DNA of 64,000 nt from Hymenobacter edaphi (GTDB lineage: Bacteria > Bacteroidota > Bacteroidia > Cytophagales > Hymenobacteraceae), in the NCBI RefSeq assembly GCF_003258365.1, contig NZ_QHKM01000011.1, forward strand, positions 1-64,000, written 5' to 3'. Of the stretch, positions 49,968-59,068 are shown in pieces. Positions within the stretch are counted from its first letter, which is position 1; the number at the start of each line of letters is the position of its first letter. Both the position numbers and the translations under genes were made by a program. The notes under the pieces are model-generated. The model did no database searches. It was not told where the DNA came from and saw only the letters and a list, made by a program, of their open reading frames with translations.

Positions 49968-52601
49968 CTACGTCGCCTGCGGCTCCTGACCCGGCGCCAG
50001 CCCGGCCCGCTCAGCCAGCAGTTCGATTTCGCCGGTGGCGCCGTCCATGCGCGCCTGCTGGCCGCTTTGCAGGCGCCGCGTGAGGCCGGGCACGTTGATG
50101 ATGGTGGGAATGCCCAGCTCGCGCAGCAGAATGACCGAGTGCGAGAGCGAAGAGCCTTTTTCGATGATGACGCCGCGGCACACCGGAAACAGGGCGGCCC
50201 AGCCCGGGTCGGTGCGCAGGGCGCACACGATTTTGCCGGCCACGGCCAGGTCGTCGTCGGGGCTGGTGACGACGATGATTTCGCCCGCGAGCTGGCCGGG
50301 GTAGCAGCCGGTGCCGCGCAGGGCGCCTTCATCTTCGGCGGTGGATGCGGCGGCCAGCGGCGGCGCGGGCACCGTCACGCGGCTGGGCGCGTGCTGATGG
50401 GCGTAGCGGGCAAACTCCTGCTGCCGCTCGGCCACCAGCGGCGGCAGCACCTGCCCGGCTTCGGCCGCCGTTTCGCCGGTCAGCCGGCGGGCGGCCGCTT
50501 CGATTTCGGCTTCCGTCAGGTAAAACACGTCGCGCGGGGCGGCCAGCTGCCCGGCCGCCACCAGCTGCGCGCCCAGGGCCAGGTACAGCCCGCGGTACAT
50601 GCCAAACAGCCGGGTGCGCTCCAGCCGCAGCGACTCGCGGTGGGCAATGGCGCGCTGCAGCTGCCCCAGCCGCTGCCGCAGCTGGCGCCGCTGCCACGCC
50701 CCCCGGCCCCGCAGCAGCGCCTCGACTTCGGCCTCGGCCCCGCGCAGCACGGCGTTGTCAGCAGCCCCGAACTCGGCGGGTGCGGGCCCGACGAGGAAGT
50801 TGCGCAGGTACTGGTAGAAAATCTGGGGGCGGGTGCGCATGGTCTGGGTTTCGAGCTTCAGCTCCCCCACCGTCCGGTCGCCAAACTGCGCGATGAACGC
50901 GGCCACTTCGGCGGCAAAGGCGGGGAACTGCGCCTGTACCTGCGCGGGCAAGTCGTCGGGCTGCGCCACGACGAGCTGGCGCAGCGCATCCAGCGGGCGC
51001 ACCTGGGCGGCCAGGGCCAGCAGGCGGCGGGTGGGCTGGGTGCTGGCCAGGTCCTGGTCGCCGGCGAGGTAGCGGCGCAGCAGCTCCTCGGGCTCCGGGG
51101 CGCCCAGCTGCCGCAGCTGGCGCAAGGCGCGGCCGTTGGTCATCATCACGTAGAAGTCGTTGACGATGGGCGTGGTCCACTGGCCCAGCAGCTCCTGGTC
51201 GAGGCGGGCTTTTTCGGCCAGCAGCTCGGCCGGGCTCAGCGCCGAGAGCGGCCGGGCGTAGAAGCGCTGGTAATGCCCGGCGAAGTGGGCGTGGAAGCGG
51301 CGCACCGATCCGTCGAGGCGGGCAAAGGCCAGCAGCAGGCGCGCGAGGTTCAGCAGCAGGCGCGGCGCCAGGCGCAGCTTATCGGCCAGGGTTTTCTCGC
51401 GGGTCTGCACGAAGTCGACGGGCTCTTCCAGGCCCATCATGCGCTCCATGTCGTCCTTGTTTTGCCGGAAGGCGGGCAGCAGCTGCAGGCCGCGGTACCA
51501 GTTGTTGATGTTGTAGTAGATGCGGCCCTGCACGAGGCCCAGCAGGTTGGTCACCACCGGCTCCTGGGCCGCAATCTGGGCGGCGGGCAGGCCCAGCGCG
51601 TGCATGGTCTGGCGGTACACGGTGGCGTAGGCGCGGCGGGCGAAGCTAAAGGTCAGCGGCGTGGTGACGCCGCAGTAGCTTTCCTGGATATTGCTGTTGT
51701 CGTACACGACGACCTCCGGAATGGGCTGGGTGACGGGCCGGGCCTGCACCACCCACACCGCCCCGGCCGCGTCGACCACGAATTCCACGTCCTGCGGGCC
51801 GCCGAAAGCCGCTTCCAGCCGCTGGCCGATATCGAATAGCTCGGTGAGCTGGGCCGCACGCAGGCAGGGCGCGGTTTGCCGCCCGGCCTCGACGGCCTGC
51901 GCGGCGAGGCCGCCCGCGGGCCGGGCCACCAGCTGCTCATCCTTCGGGGCAATGAGCTGTCGATGCAGCTGGCCGGTTTTCTTCTCGAAGTAAAACTCAT
52001 CGGGCTGCAGCTGCCCGCCGACGAGCCCCTCACCAAAACCCCAGACGGCGTGGAGGGCCAGCTCCTGCGGGTACTCGGGGAAGGTCGTGAACATGACGCC
52101 GCTGGCCACGGGCGTAATCTGCCGCTGCACGATGACGGCCGGCCGGGCCGCGAGTTTCAGCCCCTTCTGCCGGCGGTAGGCCAGGGCCCGCTCGGAGTAA
52201 GCCGAGGCGGCGCAGCGGGCCACGGCGTCCAGCACCGTTGCTTCCGAGCTCAGGTTCAGAAACGAATCCATCAGCCCGGCGAAGGCCGCGTGCTGCCCGT
52301 CTTCGTCGGCCACGGAGGAGCGCACCACCACCGGCTGCGCGGGGAAATTCCAGCCGTACAGCACGTTGCGGAGCAGGGCCAGCAGCGTTTCGGGCAGCTC
52401 AAATGCCGTCAGTTGCTGCCGGCGGGCGGTTAGCTCCGCGTCGGTGGCGTCCGGGGCCGCCGGCAGCAGGTCGAATTCTTCGGCGGGGATGACCACGAAA
52501 TCGGGCACGCGCAGGCCGGCCGCCTGCAGGCGCCGCAGCCCGGCCGCCTTGCCGCCGATGGTGTAATCCGGCCCCGCCGGTTTGTGGATGGCAAGAACCA
52601 T
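49968..52601 (-). CDS. Rifampin-phosphotransferase-like dikinase (877 aa)
   Basis: N-terminal ATP-grasp of the PEP-synthase/PPDK type (about 1-310): IGGKAAGLRRLQAAGLRVP, VVVRSSVADEDG, VWGFGEGLVGG, and VEFVVDAAGAVWVVQARPV. The middle (about 320-760) is alpha-helical and variable. The C-terminal phosphohistidine domain has IIEKGSSLSHSVILLRELG with His821. The PEP-binding barrel of true PEP synthase is missing. This three-part order and length match rifampin phosphotransferases (about 867 aa), which use ATP to phosphorylate a small molecule. The real acceptor is unknown. ATG at 52601 lies four bases after the UbiA stop. Confidence 0.82.
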   Translation of the reverse strand: MVLAIHKPAGPDYTIGGKAAGLRRLQAAGLRVPDFVVIPAEEFDLLPAAPDATDAELTARRQQLTAFELPETLLALLRNVLYGWNFPAQPVVVRSSVADEDGQHAAFAGLMDSFLNLSSEATVLDAVARCAASAYSERALAYRRQKGLKLAARPAVIVQRQITPVASGVMFTTFPEYPQELALHAVWGFGEGLVGGQLQPDEFYFEKKTGQLHRQLIAPKDEQLVARPAGGLAAQAVEAGRQTAPCLRAAQLTELFDIGQRLEAAFGGPQDVEFVVDAAGAVWVVQARPVTQPIPEVVVYDNSNIQESYCGVTTPLTFSFARRAYATVYRQTMHALGLPAAQIAAQEPVVTNLLGLVQGRIYYNINNWYRGLQLLPAFRQNKDDMERMMGLEEPVDFVQTREKTLADKLRLAPRLLLNLARLLLAFARLDGSVRRFHAHFAGHYQRFYARPLSALSPAELLAEKARLDQELLGQWTTPIVNDFYVMMTNGRALRQLRQLGAPEPEELLRRYLAGDQDLASTQPTRRLLALAAQVRPLDALRQLVVAQPDDLPAQVQAQFPAFAAEVAAFIAQFGDRTVGELKLETQTMRTRPQIFYQYLRNFLVGPAPAEFGAADNAVLRGAEAEVEALLRGRGAWQRRQLRQRLGQLQRAIAHRESLRLERTRLFGMYRGLYLALGAQLVAAGQLAAPRDVFYLTEAEIEAAARRLTGETAAEAGQVLPPLVAERQQEFARYAHQHAPSRVTVPAPPLAAASTAEDEGALRGTGCYPGQLAGEIIVVTSPDDDLAVAGKIVCALRTDPGWAALFPVCRGVIIEKGSSLSHSVILLRELGIPTIINVPGLTRRLQSGQQARMDGATGEIELLAERAGLAPGQEPQAT

Positions 52602-52605
52602 GAGC

Positions 52606-53511
52606 TTAGCGCACCTGCGCAACGATTTCCACGATGATGGCCACGTAGCTGGTGAGCATAAACAGCGACACCAGCAGCTCGGCCACTTTCAGCGGCCGGG
52701 CCGCGGGGCGGCGCCAGCTCAGCCCGTAGGCCGCCGCAGTAGCCGCAAACAAAGCCGCCATCAGCCCGAACGGCCAGCTGCGGGCGTGCAGCAGCCGCAG
52801 CAGGTAGCCCTGCACCACCGTGCCGGCCAGCAGCACCAGCAGCACCGCCGCCATGGCGCCGGCGTAGCCCAGGGTGCGCGAGTAGGAGTCGACGCCGGGC
52901 CGCTCGGCGGGGGCGGGCTTGATTTTGCGGGCAATTTCAAAGGCCAGCCCGCCGAGCAGACTCAGCAGCCCGAGCAGCAGCAAGGGCAGCGTGAGCAGCG
53001 GCCGGGCGGCGTAGGCAGCCCACACCCAGCCGATGATCAGCGGCATGATGAGCAGGTGCGTGAGGGCGTAGAGCACCAGCCGGGCCCGCAGCCATTGCGG
53101 GGCAAAAAACTCGTAGCGCATCAGCAGGCTGTAGCCCACGGCCAGCAACCAGGCCAGCACCGTGCCCGGCCCAAGCCACAGCGACCAGGCCGCTTCGAGC
53201 AGCAGCCCGGCCCCGGCCAGCCGCCGCAGCTGCCCCAGCGTCACGCGGCCCGACTGCAGCACCCGCTCGGGAAAATTGACGGCATCGGCGGCGTAGTCCT
53301 TGATTTCGTCGAAGACGCGCAGGCGGAAGAAAAAGGAAATGACGGCCACTATGCCCAGCGCCTCGCGGGCGCCGAACCCGGCCAGCGCCGCGGCGGCCGG
53401 CTGGGTGGCCCGCGCCACGGCGTACACCGTCAGAAACAGGATGGCAAACAGGGCCATGTTGACCGGCGGAAACCGCTCCTGCAGGTAGGCCCACAACGCT
53501 CGACTTTTCAT
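52606..53511 (-). CDS. UbiA-family membrane prenyltransferase
   Basis: 301 residues with eight to nine helices. First Asp-rich motif in FRLRVFDEIKDYAADAVNF (D-x3-D-x3-D form) and a second in ERPGVDSYSRTLGYAG. UbiA enzymes attach prenyl chains to aromatic or other acceptors in the membrane. It is co-transcribed with the dikinase, so its product or substrate may be phosphorylated. ATG at 53511, four bases after a -7-like box. Confidence 0.82.
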   Translation of the reverse strand: MKSRALWAYLQERFPPVNMALFAILFLTVYAVARATQPAAAALAGFGAREALGIVAVISFFFRLRVFDEIKDYAADAVNFPERVLQSGRVTLGQLRRLAGAGLLLEAAWSLWLGPGTVLAWLLAVGYSLLMRYEFFAPQWLRARLVLYALTHLLIMPLIIGWVWAAYAARPLLTLPLLLLGLLSLLGGLAFEIARKIKPAPAERPGVDSYSRTLGYAGAMAAVLLVLLAGTVVQGYLLRLLHARSWPFGLMAALFAATAAAYGLSWRRPAARPLKVAELLVSLFMLTSYVAIIVEIVAQVR

Positions 53512-53515
53512 CCTG

Positions 53516-53523
53516 CCAAATTA
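53516..53523 (-). promoter_or_regulatory. -7-like box TAATTTGG for the UbiA-dikinase set
   Basis: Seven of eight to TAnnTTTG on the minus strand, four bases before the ATG; probable leaderless mRNA. Confidence 0.55.
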
Positions 53524-53721
53524 GCTTCTGCGGACCACCGCACCGCCCAATGCCGCGCCGGATCCGACTTTATTGCACGGCGGATCGGGCCAATAAAGCC
53601 GCCGTAGTGCCGCCTGCGGGGCTGATTGGCGCATCGACCCGGGCAGCGGCCTGACTTTAGCAATTCGGCGCTGCTTGGTCTGGCAGCACCCAAAGCTGCC
53701 CCCGGCGCGCTACTTTACCGC

Positions 53722-55962
53722 ATGATTGAAGGAGTATACCGCTTCCGGTACTGGCTGCTGGGCCTGTTAGTGGCTCTGGGCGCGGCGCTCTGGCCCGGCG
53801 TGCGCGCCGCCGTGCAGGTCGACAACAGCCTGGAAGCCTGGTTTCTGCAAAACGACCCGAGCCTGCGCGCCTACCGCGACTTCCAAGGGCGCTTCGGCAA
53901 CGACGAAGTGGTCATCGTGGTGGTGCACGACGAGGCCCAGCCGCTGCTGACGCCCGCGTACTTCCGGCGGTTCCGGGCCCTGAGCCAGGCGCTGGAAGGG
54001 CTGCCGGGCGTGGCGGCCGTCATCGGGCCCGGCAACGCGCTGGTGCCCGGCCGCACCGGGCCGCAGCCGCTGCTGCCGCCCGCGGCCCGGCCCGCCCAGG
54101 TGCACCGCACGCTGGCCGCGCACCCCGTGCTGCAGGAGCAGCTGTTTTCGCCCGACCTGCGCACGGCCCGCTTCGTGGTGGTGCTGCGCCGGCTGCCCGG
54201 CTTCGACGAGCGGCGCGGCGCCATTCTGGAGGAGGTGACGCGCACGGTGTACCGGCACGTGCCCCGCGAGCGGGCGTATCTGGGCGGCGTGGGCATCATC
54301 TTCGCCGGGCTGAATGCCCTCTCGCAGCACGACTTCGGGCTGTTTCTGGGCCTGGGCTACGCGCTGATGTTCGGCGTCTTTCTGCTGCTGTACCGCAACG
54401 GCTGGCTGCTGGTGTACGTGCTCGGCATCGTGGGCGGGGCCACCTACCTGACGCTGGGCGTGTACGGGCTGCTGGGCCACCGGCTGAACCTGATGACGGT
54501 GCTGCTGCCGGTGGTGCTCATCCTGCTTGGCATCATGGACGCCATGCACGTCATCAACGAGCGAAACCTGCTGGCCGCGCCCGGCCTGCCGCCGCGCGCT
54601 TCGGCCCTGCAGGCGCTGCAGCGCACGTTTTCGCCCTGCCTGGCCACCATGCTCACCACCGTGGCCGGCTTTCTGGCTTTGGTCACCAGCCCGATGGCCA
54701 TTCTGCGCAACTTCGGCTTGTTCGCGGCCCTCGGCATTGCCCTGTGCCTGGTGCTGACCTTCGTGCTCGGCGCCCTCATTCTGCCCCTCACCACGCCCGC
54801 GCCCCGGGCCACGCGCTCCACCAGCCGCGGCCTGGCCCGCTTCTACGCCTACCTGCTGGCCCGCCGCGGCCGGTTCACCGCCGTAGCGGCCGCGCTTACG
54901 CTGCTGGCGGTGGCGGGCATCTTCCTGATCAAAGCCGACACCTACACGCTCGGCTATTTCCCCCAGGACCACCCGGTGGTGCAGGACCACCGCCGCATGG
55001 AAGCCACCTGGGGCCCCTACCTGCCGCTGGAGCTGCTGGTGGAGCCCCGCCCCGGCCACCGGCTCCACGACGCGGCCGTGGTGCAGGCCGCGGCCGCCTT
55101 TGCCGATTCGGTGCGGCAGCTGCCGGGCGTGGGGCGGGTATTCGGCTTTCACTCGCTCTACCAGGCCGGGCTGGAAACGCAGTTTCCCGGCCGCGGCCGC
55201 CGGGCCCTGGGCAGCCAGAGCCTGCTCAACGCCGTGGACCGCCGGCTCGCGGCCGATTACCCGCAGCTGGCGGCCGAGTTTATTCACCGCGCCAGCGGCA
55301 CCGGGCGCATCACCGTGGCGGGCCGGATGCTGTCGGCGCGGCAGCTCACGGCCAAAACCGACACGCTGCTGCGCCTGGCCGCCCGCACCTTCGGGCCGGT
55401 AGCGCGGGTGCGCCCGGCCGGCTACCAGCCCATGTACGCCCGCATCACCGAGTACGTGACGACCTCGCAGACCCAGAGCCTGCTGCTCTCCATCGTCACC
55501 GTGTTCGGGCTGGTGTGGCTGTACGTGCGCAGCCTGCGCCTGGCCCTGCTCACGGTGCTGCCGAACCTGTTTCCGGTACTAGTGCTGCTGGGCTTGATGG
55601 GCTGGTGCGGTATCCGGCTCGATACGGCCACGGCCAGCATTGCCGCCATCGTGCTCGGCCTCTGCGTCGACGACACGGTGCACTACATCCACCACTACCG
55701 CGAGGCCCGGCGCAGCATGACGCCCTCGGCGGCGCGGCTGGCCACCATCACCCACGTCGGGCCCACCATCGTGCTCACCAGCCTGATTCTGTTCGTGGGC
55801 TACGCCGTGATGGGCCTGGGCTCGTTGAAGACGGTGCAGCTGTTCGGGGTGCTCACGGCCGCCAGCATTGCCGCCGCGCTGTTCGGCGAAATCGTGATTT
55901 TCCCGCTGGTGCTGGCGCGCTTCGACCGGGAGCCGGCGCCGAAGGCAGCGCCCGCCCCTTGA
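53722..55962 (+). CDS. RND/MMPL-family exporter (746 aa)
   Basis: Two RND-type halves. Each half has one helix, a large periplasmic loop and five helices (helix 1 about 8-30; loop about 31-205; helices from about 207 including LLPVVLILLGIMDAMHVINE; second half from about 395 with LVLIL-type helices and IAAIVLGLCVDDTVHYIHHY). The conserved acidic residues in these helices fit proton-coupled transport. Members export lipids, hopanoids or siderophores; the cargo is unknown. It needs no outer-membrane partner here. A TACTTTAC element at 53711-53718 sits three bases before the ATG. Confidence 0.88.
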   Translation: MIEGVYRFRYWLLGLLVALGAALWPGVRAAVQVDNSLEAWFLQNDPSLRAYRDFQGRFGNDEVVIVVVHDEAQPLLTPAYFRRFRALSQALEGLPGVAAVIGPGNALVPGRTGPQPLLPPAARPAQVHRTLAAHPVLQEQLFSPDLRTARFVVVLRRLPGFDERRGAILEEVTRTVYRHVPRERAYLGGVGIIFAGLNALSQHDFGLFLGLGYALMFGVFLLLYRNGWLLVYVLGIVGGATYLTLGVYGLLGHRLNLMTVLLPVVLILLGIMDAMHVINERNLLAAPGLPPRASALQALQRTFSPCLATMLTTVAGFLALVTSPMAILRNFGLFAALGIALCLVLTFVLGALILPLTTPAPRATRSTSRGLARFYAYLLARRGRFTAVAAALTLLAVAGIFLIKADTYTLGYFPQDHPVVQDHRRMEATWGPYLPLELLVEPRPGHRLHDAAVVQAAAAFADSVRQLPGVGRVFGFHSLYQAGLETQFPGRGRRALGSQSLLNAVDRRLAADYPQLAAEFIHRASGTGRITVAGRMLSARQLTAKTDTLLRLAARTFGPVARVRPAGYQPMYARITEYVTTSQTQSLLLSIVTVFGLVWLYVRSLRLALLTVLPNLFPVLVLLGLMGWCGIRLDTATASIAAIVLGLCVDDTVHYIHHYREARRSMTPSAARLATITHVGPTIVLTSLILFVGYAVMGLGSLKTVQLFGVLTAASIAAALFGEIVIFPLVLARFDREPAPKAAPAP

Positions 55963-56001
55963 AGGTTTACACGCTCCAATGGCGCCCGTAACTTGCCAGC
56001 A

Positions 56002-56454
56002 ATGAACGTCCAAGAGTATTTCGCCGACCTCGAAGACGTCGTGACCGATGCGCTGCTGCTGACCGGCGGGCCGGAGCGACTTACCGAGGAAATCCGGCAC
56101 AACTGCTGGCATATCGGGCTGCCGGCCGAGCTAGCTGCAGCGGTGCGGGTGGCCGATTTTGAGCATTGGCTGCGGCGCGTCAAGCAGAACCGCCAAGACC
56201 AGTTACGCCAGCAGTCAGCCGCCGACGCCCTGCGGTATTACCTGTGGGTAGATTACCAATCGGGCTACCTGTGCTTCAATTTCCTCAGCAACTGCCACGA
56301 GCAGCTACCGTTCAGCGCGCCGGTCGAGCCCGTAGAAAGCGAAGCCGTCATTCTGGCCGATTTCCTACGTTTCTGCGCATCGGATGATTACGACGCGCCG
56401 AATACAATGGAGCAGTGGCGGGTGCGGACGTATTCGGAAGTTCTTCGGCGCTGA
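56002..56454 (+). CDS. Hypothetical soluble protein (150 aa)
   Basis: Helical, Leu/Ala/Glu-rich, with LTEEIRHNCWHIGLPAEL and CFNFLSNCHEQLPF as its most distinctive parts; no signal peptide. No family recognised. ATG 56002 is preferred over an in-frame TTG at 55993, which lies in the box-like TAACTTGC (55989-55996). It is less GC-rich than its neighbours, hinting at a different origin. Confidence 0.6.
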   Translation: MNVQEYFADLEDVVTDALLLTGGPERLTEEIRHNCWHIGLPAELAAAVRVADFEHWLRRVKQNRQDQLRQQSAADALRYYLWVDYQSGYLCFNFLSNCHEQLPFSAPVEPVESEAVILADFLRFCASDDYDAPNTMEQWRVRTYSEVLRR

Positions 56455-56489
56455 GGCGGCCCCGGCGACTCGGGCTGCACAGCGGCCCC

Positions 56490-56735
56490 CTACAGCTCCT
56501 CGGGCAGCTGCACCCCATCCAGCCAGCACTGCAGCAGGGCGGGCTTCTGAAAAAGGTTGATGAAGAGCACGCGCTCCTCCCCCGCCAGTCGCCACACCTC
56601 GGCGTAAAAATCCTCCAGCGCCCACAGCTGCAGGCGGCAGCCGTGCTCGACGCGGTCGGCCAGGTGGTGGCCGGCGCAGCGGAGCACTTCGGCCTGCTGG
56701 CCCAGGGTAAGCTTGGTGAAGACGGCGAATTTCAT
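56490..56735 (-). CDS. Small hypothetical protein (81 aa)
   Basis: ATG 56735 gives MKFAVFTKLTLGQQAEVLRC and a mixed remainder (ADRVEHGCRLQLWALEDFYAE, VLFINLFQKPALLQCWLDG) typical of a small conserved soluble protein in Cytophagales. No function known. A TATCTTGC element on the minus strand (56770-56777) is a likely -7 box. Confidence 0.6.
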   Translation of the reverse strand: MKFAVFTKLTLGQQAEVLRCAGHHLADRVEHGCRLQLWALEDFYAEVWRLAGEERVLFINLFQKPALLQCWLDGVQLPEEL

Positions 56736-56870
56736 GACAACACTGAGGGCAACTGCGCGGCCGGCCGGGGCAAGATACGGGAAGAATTGAATCGGCCGCA
56801 AGGCGGGCGGGCCCCGGGCGCGGGTTTAGCCGCAGGGGTAACCGTTGCCGGCTTACGGCGGGTTCCGCAC

Positions 56871-56878
56871 TACCTTCG
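56871..56878 (+). promoter_or_regulatory. -7 box TACCTTCG for the YfcC-like gene
   Basis: Seven of eight to TAnnTTTG, 34 bases before the ATG at 56913; it excludes long upstream extensions of the frame. Confidence 0.6.
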
Positions 56879-56912
56879 CGCTGTTCTGCCGCCCCACTTT
56901 CGCTGCGCCCGT

Positions 56913-58274
56913 ATGCCCACGTTCCGCTTTCCGCACCCGCTGGTGCTCCTCGTTGGTTTCATCTTGCTGGCCGTGGGCCTGAGCTACGTGCTGCCCGCCG
57001 GCCGCTTCGAGCGGCGCCAGGATGAGGCCACCAAGCGCGAGGTCGTGGTGCCCGGCTCCTACCACCGCGTGGCCGCCACGCCCGTTTCGCCGCTGGATGC
57101 GCTGACGGCCATTCCCAAGGGCCTGCAGGACGCGGCCGACGTTATTTTCCTGGTGTTTCTGGCCGGCGGGGCCTTCACCGTGGTCGACCAGACCGGGGCC
57201 CTGCGCCGCGGCGTCGACTGGCTGCTGGACAAGCTGCGGGGCCGCGAGGCCTTGGTCATTCCGGTGGTGGCGCTGCTTTTCGCCACCATGGGCGCGCTGG
57301 AAAACATGCAGGAGGAAATCGTGCCCTTGGTGCCAGTGCTGCTGGTGCTTATGCGCCGCATGCGCTACCCGGTGCTGACGGCCGCCGCCGTGAGCATCGG
57401 CTCGGCCGCCGTGGGCGCGGCTTTCAGCCCGATGAACCCCTTTCAGGTGGGCATTGCGCAGAAGCTGGCCGGCCTGCCCCTGCTCTCGGGTCTGGGCTTC
57501 CGGCTGGTGTTTCTGGCCCTGGCCCTGCTGATCTGGATCGGGGGCACCATGCGCTACGCCCGGCGCCACCGCGAAACCGCCCCGCTGGCCGTGGACGACG
57601 CGCAGATAGAAGCCGAGCATTCGGCCCACGAAGGCGGGCACCGGCACGGGCTGGTGCTGTTGCTGCTGCTCGTCACCTTCGTCTTTTTCGCCTACGGGGT
57701 GCTGGAGCTGGGCTGGGACTTCGGGCAGATGTCGGCCCTGTTCTTTGCCCTGGGCGTGTCGGCCGGGCTGGTGGGCGGCCTGGGCCTGACGGGCACCGCC
57801 GAGGGCTTCATTGCCGGCTTCAAGGACATTGCTTTTTCGGGGATGCTCATCGGCTTTGCCCGGGCTATTTTCGTGGTGCTGGAGCAGGGCCAGATTGTCG
57901 ATACCATCGTCAACGGCCTCTCGGCACCGCTGGCCCACCTGCCGGTGGCGGCTTCGGCCCTGGGCATGCTGGGCCTGCACACGGCCCTGCACCTGCCGGT
58001 GCCCTCGGTGAGCGGGCAGGCCGTGCTGACCATGCCCATCCTCACGCCGCTGTCGGATCTGCTGGGCCTCTCGCGCCAGGTCACGGTGCTGGCGTATCAG
58101 TACGGCGCGGGCCTTTGCGAAATCATCACGCCCACCAACGGCGCGCTCATGGCCATCGTGGCCGCCTGCGGAGTGCGCTTCGACCAGTGGTGGAAGTTCG
58201 TGTTTCCGCTGTACCTGCTGCTGCTCGGGCTGGCCGTGGTGGCCATCATCATCGGCATTGCCGTGGGGGTGTAA
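56913..58274 (+). CDS. YfcC-family membrane carrier (453 aa)
   Basis: About eleven to twelve helices. Start MPTFRFPHPLVLLVGFILLAV; then VLPAGRFER and, after the first helix, LVFLAGGAFTVVDQTGALRRG; later EEIVPLVPVLLVLMRRM, AAFSPMNPFQVGIAQKLA and near the end QYGAGLCEIITPTNGALMAIV. These match YfcC/C4-dicarboxylate-anaerobic-carrier type proteins (Dcu/AbgT-like fold). It may move amino acids or dicarboxylates; substrate unknown. A His-rich loop (EHSAHEGGHRHG, about 230-241) is notable. Confidence 0.85.
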   Translation: MPTFRFPHPLVLLVGFILLAVGLSYVLPAGRFERRQDEATKREVVVPGSYHRVAATPVSPLDALTAIPKGLQDAADVIFLVFLAGGAFTVVDQTGALRRGVDWLLDKLRGREALVIPVVALLFATMGALENMQEEIVPLVPVLLVLMRRMRYPVLTAAAVSIGSAAVGAAFSPMNPFQVGIAQKLAGLPLLSGLGFRLVFLALALLIWIGGTMRYARRHRETAPLAVDDAQIEAEHSAHEGGHRHGLVLLLLLVTFVFFAYGVLELGWDFGQMSALFFALGVSAGLVGGLGLTGTAEGFIAGFKDIAFSGMLIGFARAIFVVLEQGQIVDTIVNGLSAPLAHLPVAASALGMLGLHTALHLPVPSVSGQAVLTMPILTPLSDLLGLSRQVTVLAYQYGAGLCEIITPTNGALMAIVAACGVRFDQWWKFVFPLYLLLLGLAVVAIIIGIAVGV

Positions 58275-58307
58275 GCGGCTCCCGAATCTTACCAATTAGC
58301 ACGAGCA

Positions 58308-58871
58308 TCACGCGGCAGCATATGCCGGGGCGGGGGCCGCTACCGTGGCACCCGAGCGCACGGCCAGTCCGAGCAGGGCCCAGAGCACGCCGCTGTAGCC
58401 GCCGAATACAATACCCGCCGCCAGCTCGCCCACCAGCACTTGCGTCAGCAGGGCCAGGGGCAGCGTGAGGCCGCACAGCGCGGGCACGAAGTGGCGCCAG
58501 TCGGCCCAGACGCCCGCCCGCCACACCAAGGCGCCAGTGATGAGCATCATCACCATGCTGCCCGGCCAGGCCATGTCGCACACGAAGTAGTACCAGGTGT
58601 CGAGGCGGCCGGTGGTGGCATCGAAGAGCTGCTGGCAGGCCGCCAGCCCCAGCAGGATTATCTGCAGCGCCGACAAGCCGCGCGCCACCACTCCCGGACC
58701 CAACACCCGCAGCCGGCGCATACCCACGGCGCTGCACAGCCAGCCGAGCAGAAATAGCCCGCCGGCCACGTCGCCGATTACGTGGTGCTGCGGCCAGTGG
58801 TACATGGTGAGCATCAAGGCCATCAGGGGGCTGAGCAGGATGGCGGCCAGGCCGAGCGGGCGGTGGTTCAT
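58308..58871 (-). CDS. DUF998-like membrane protein (187 aa)
   Basis: Six predicted helices with short loops; pattern (helices LAAILLSPLMALMLTMYHW, VAGGLFLLGWLCSAVG, SALQIILLGLAAC, then late helices around 100-175) resembles DUF998, whose function is unknown. The start at 58871 is supported by a perfect -7 box 25 bases upstream. It converges with the YfcC gene (33-base gap). Confidence 0.6.
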   Translation of the reverse strand: MNHRPLGLAAILLSPLMALMLTMYHWPQHHVIGDVAGGLFLLGWLCSAVGMRRLRVLGPGVVARGLSALQIILLGLAACQQLFDATTGRLDTWYYFVCDMAWPGSMVMMLITGALVWRAGVWADWRHFVPALCGLTLPLALLTQVLVGELAAGIVFGGYSGVLWALLGLAVRSGATVAAPAPAYAAA

Positions 58872-58896
58872 GGCAAATACAAGTTTCTGATTTGCC

Positions 58897-58904
58897 CAAA
58901 CTTA
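58897..58904 (-). promoter_or_regulatory. -7 box TAAGTTTG for the DUF998-like gene
   Basis: Perfect TAnnTTTG on the minus strand, 25 bases before the ATG. Confidence 0.7.
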
Positions 58905-59068
58905 CCGTTAGCCCCGGGTGTCGTCAATCGCATGATTGGGACCCGAAGGACCACCGGCCCCGGCCGCCCGACCTGATTTGGGCATTCCGGCTACCTAGTC
59001 AGGCTCGCTGTTACCAAAGATGTGATGCGGGCACGCTGCTGTGCGCAGTTTGCCGTTGCGCCTCTGCC

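Noticed and set aside
49968-52601. Phosphoenolpyruvate synthase
   Set aside because: The ATP-grasp and phosphohistidine domains are present, but the C-terminal PEP/pyruvate-binding barrel is missing; the protein ends shortly after the phosphohistidine domain.
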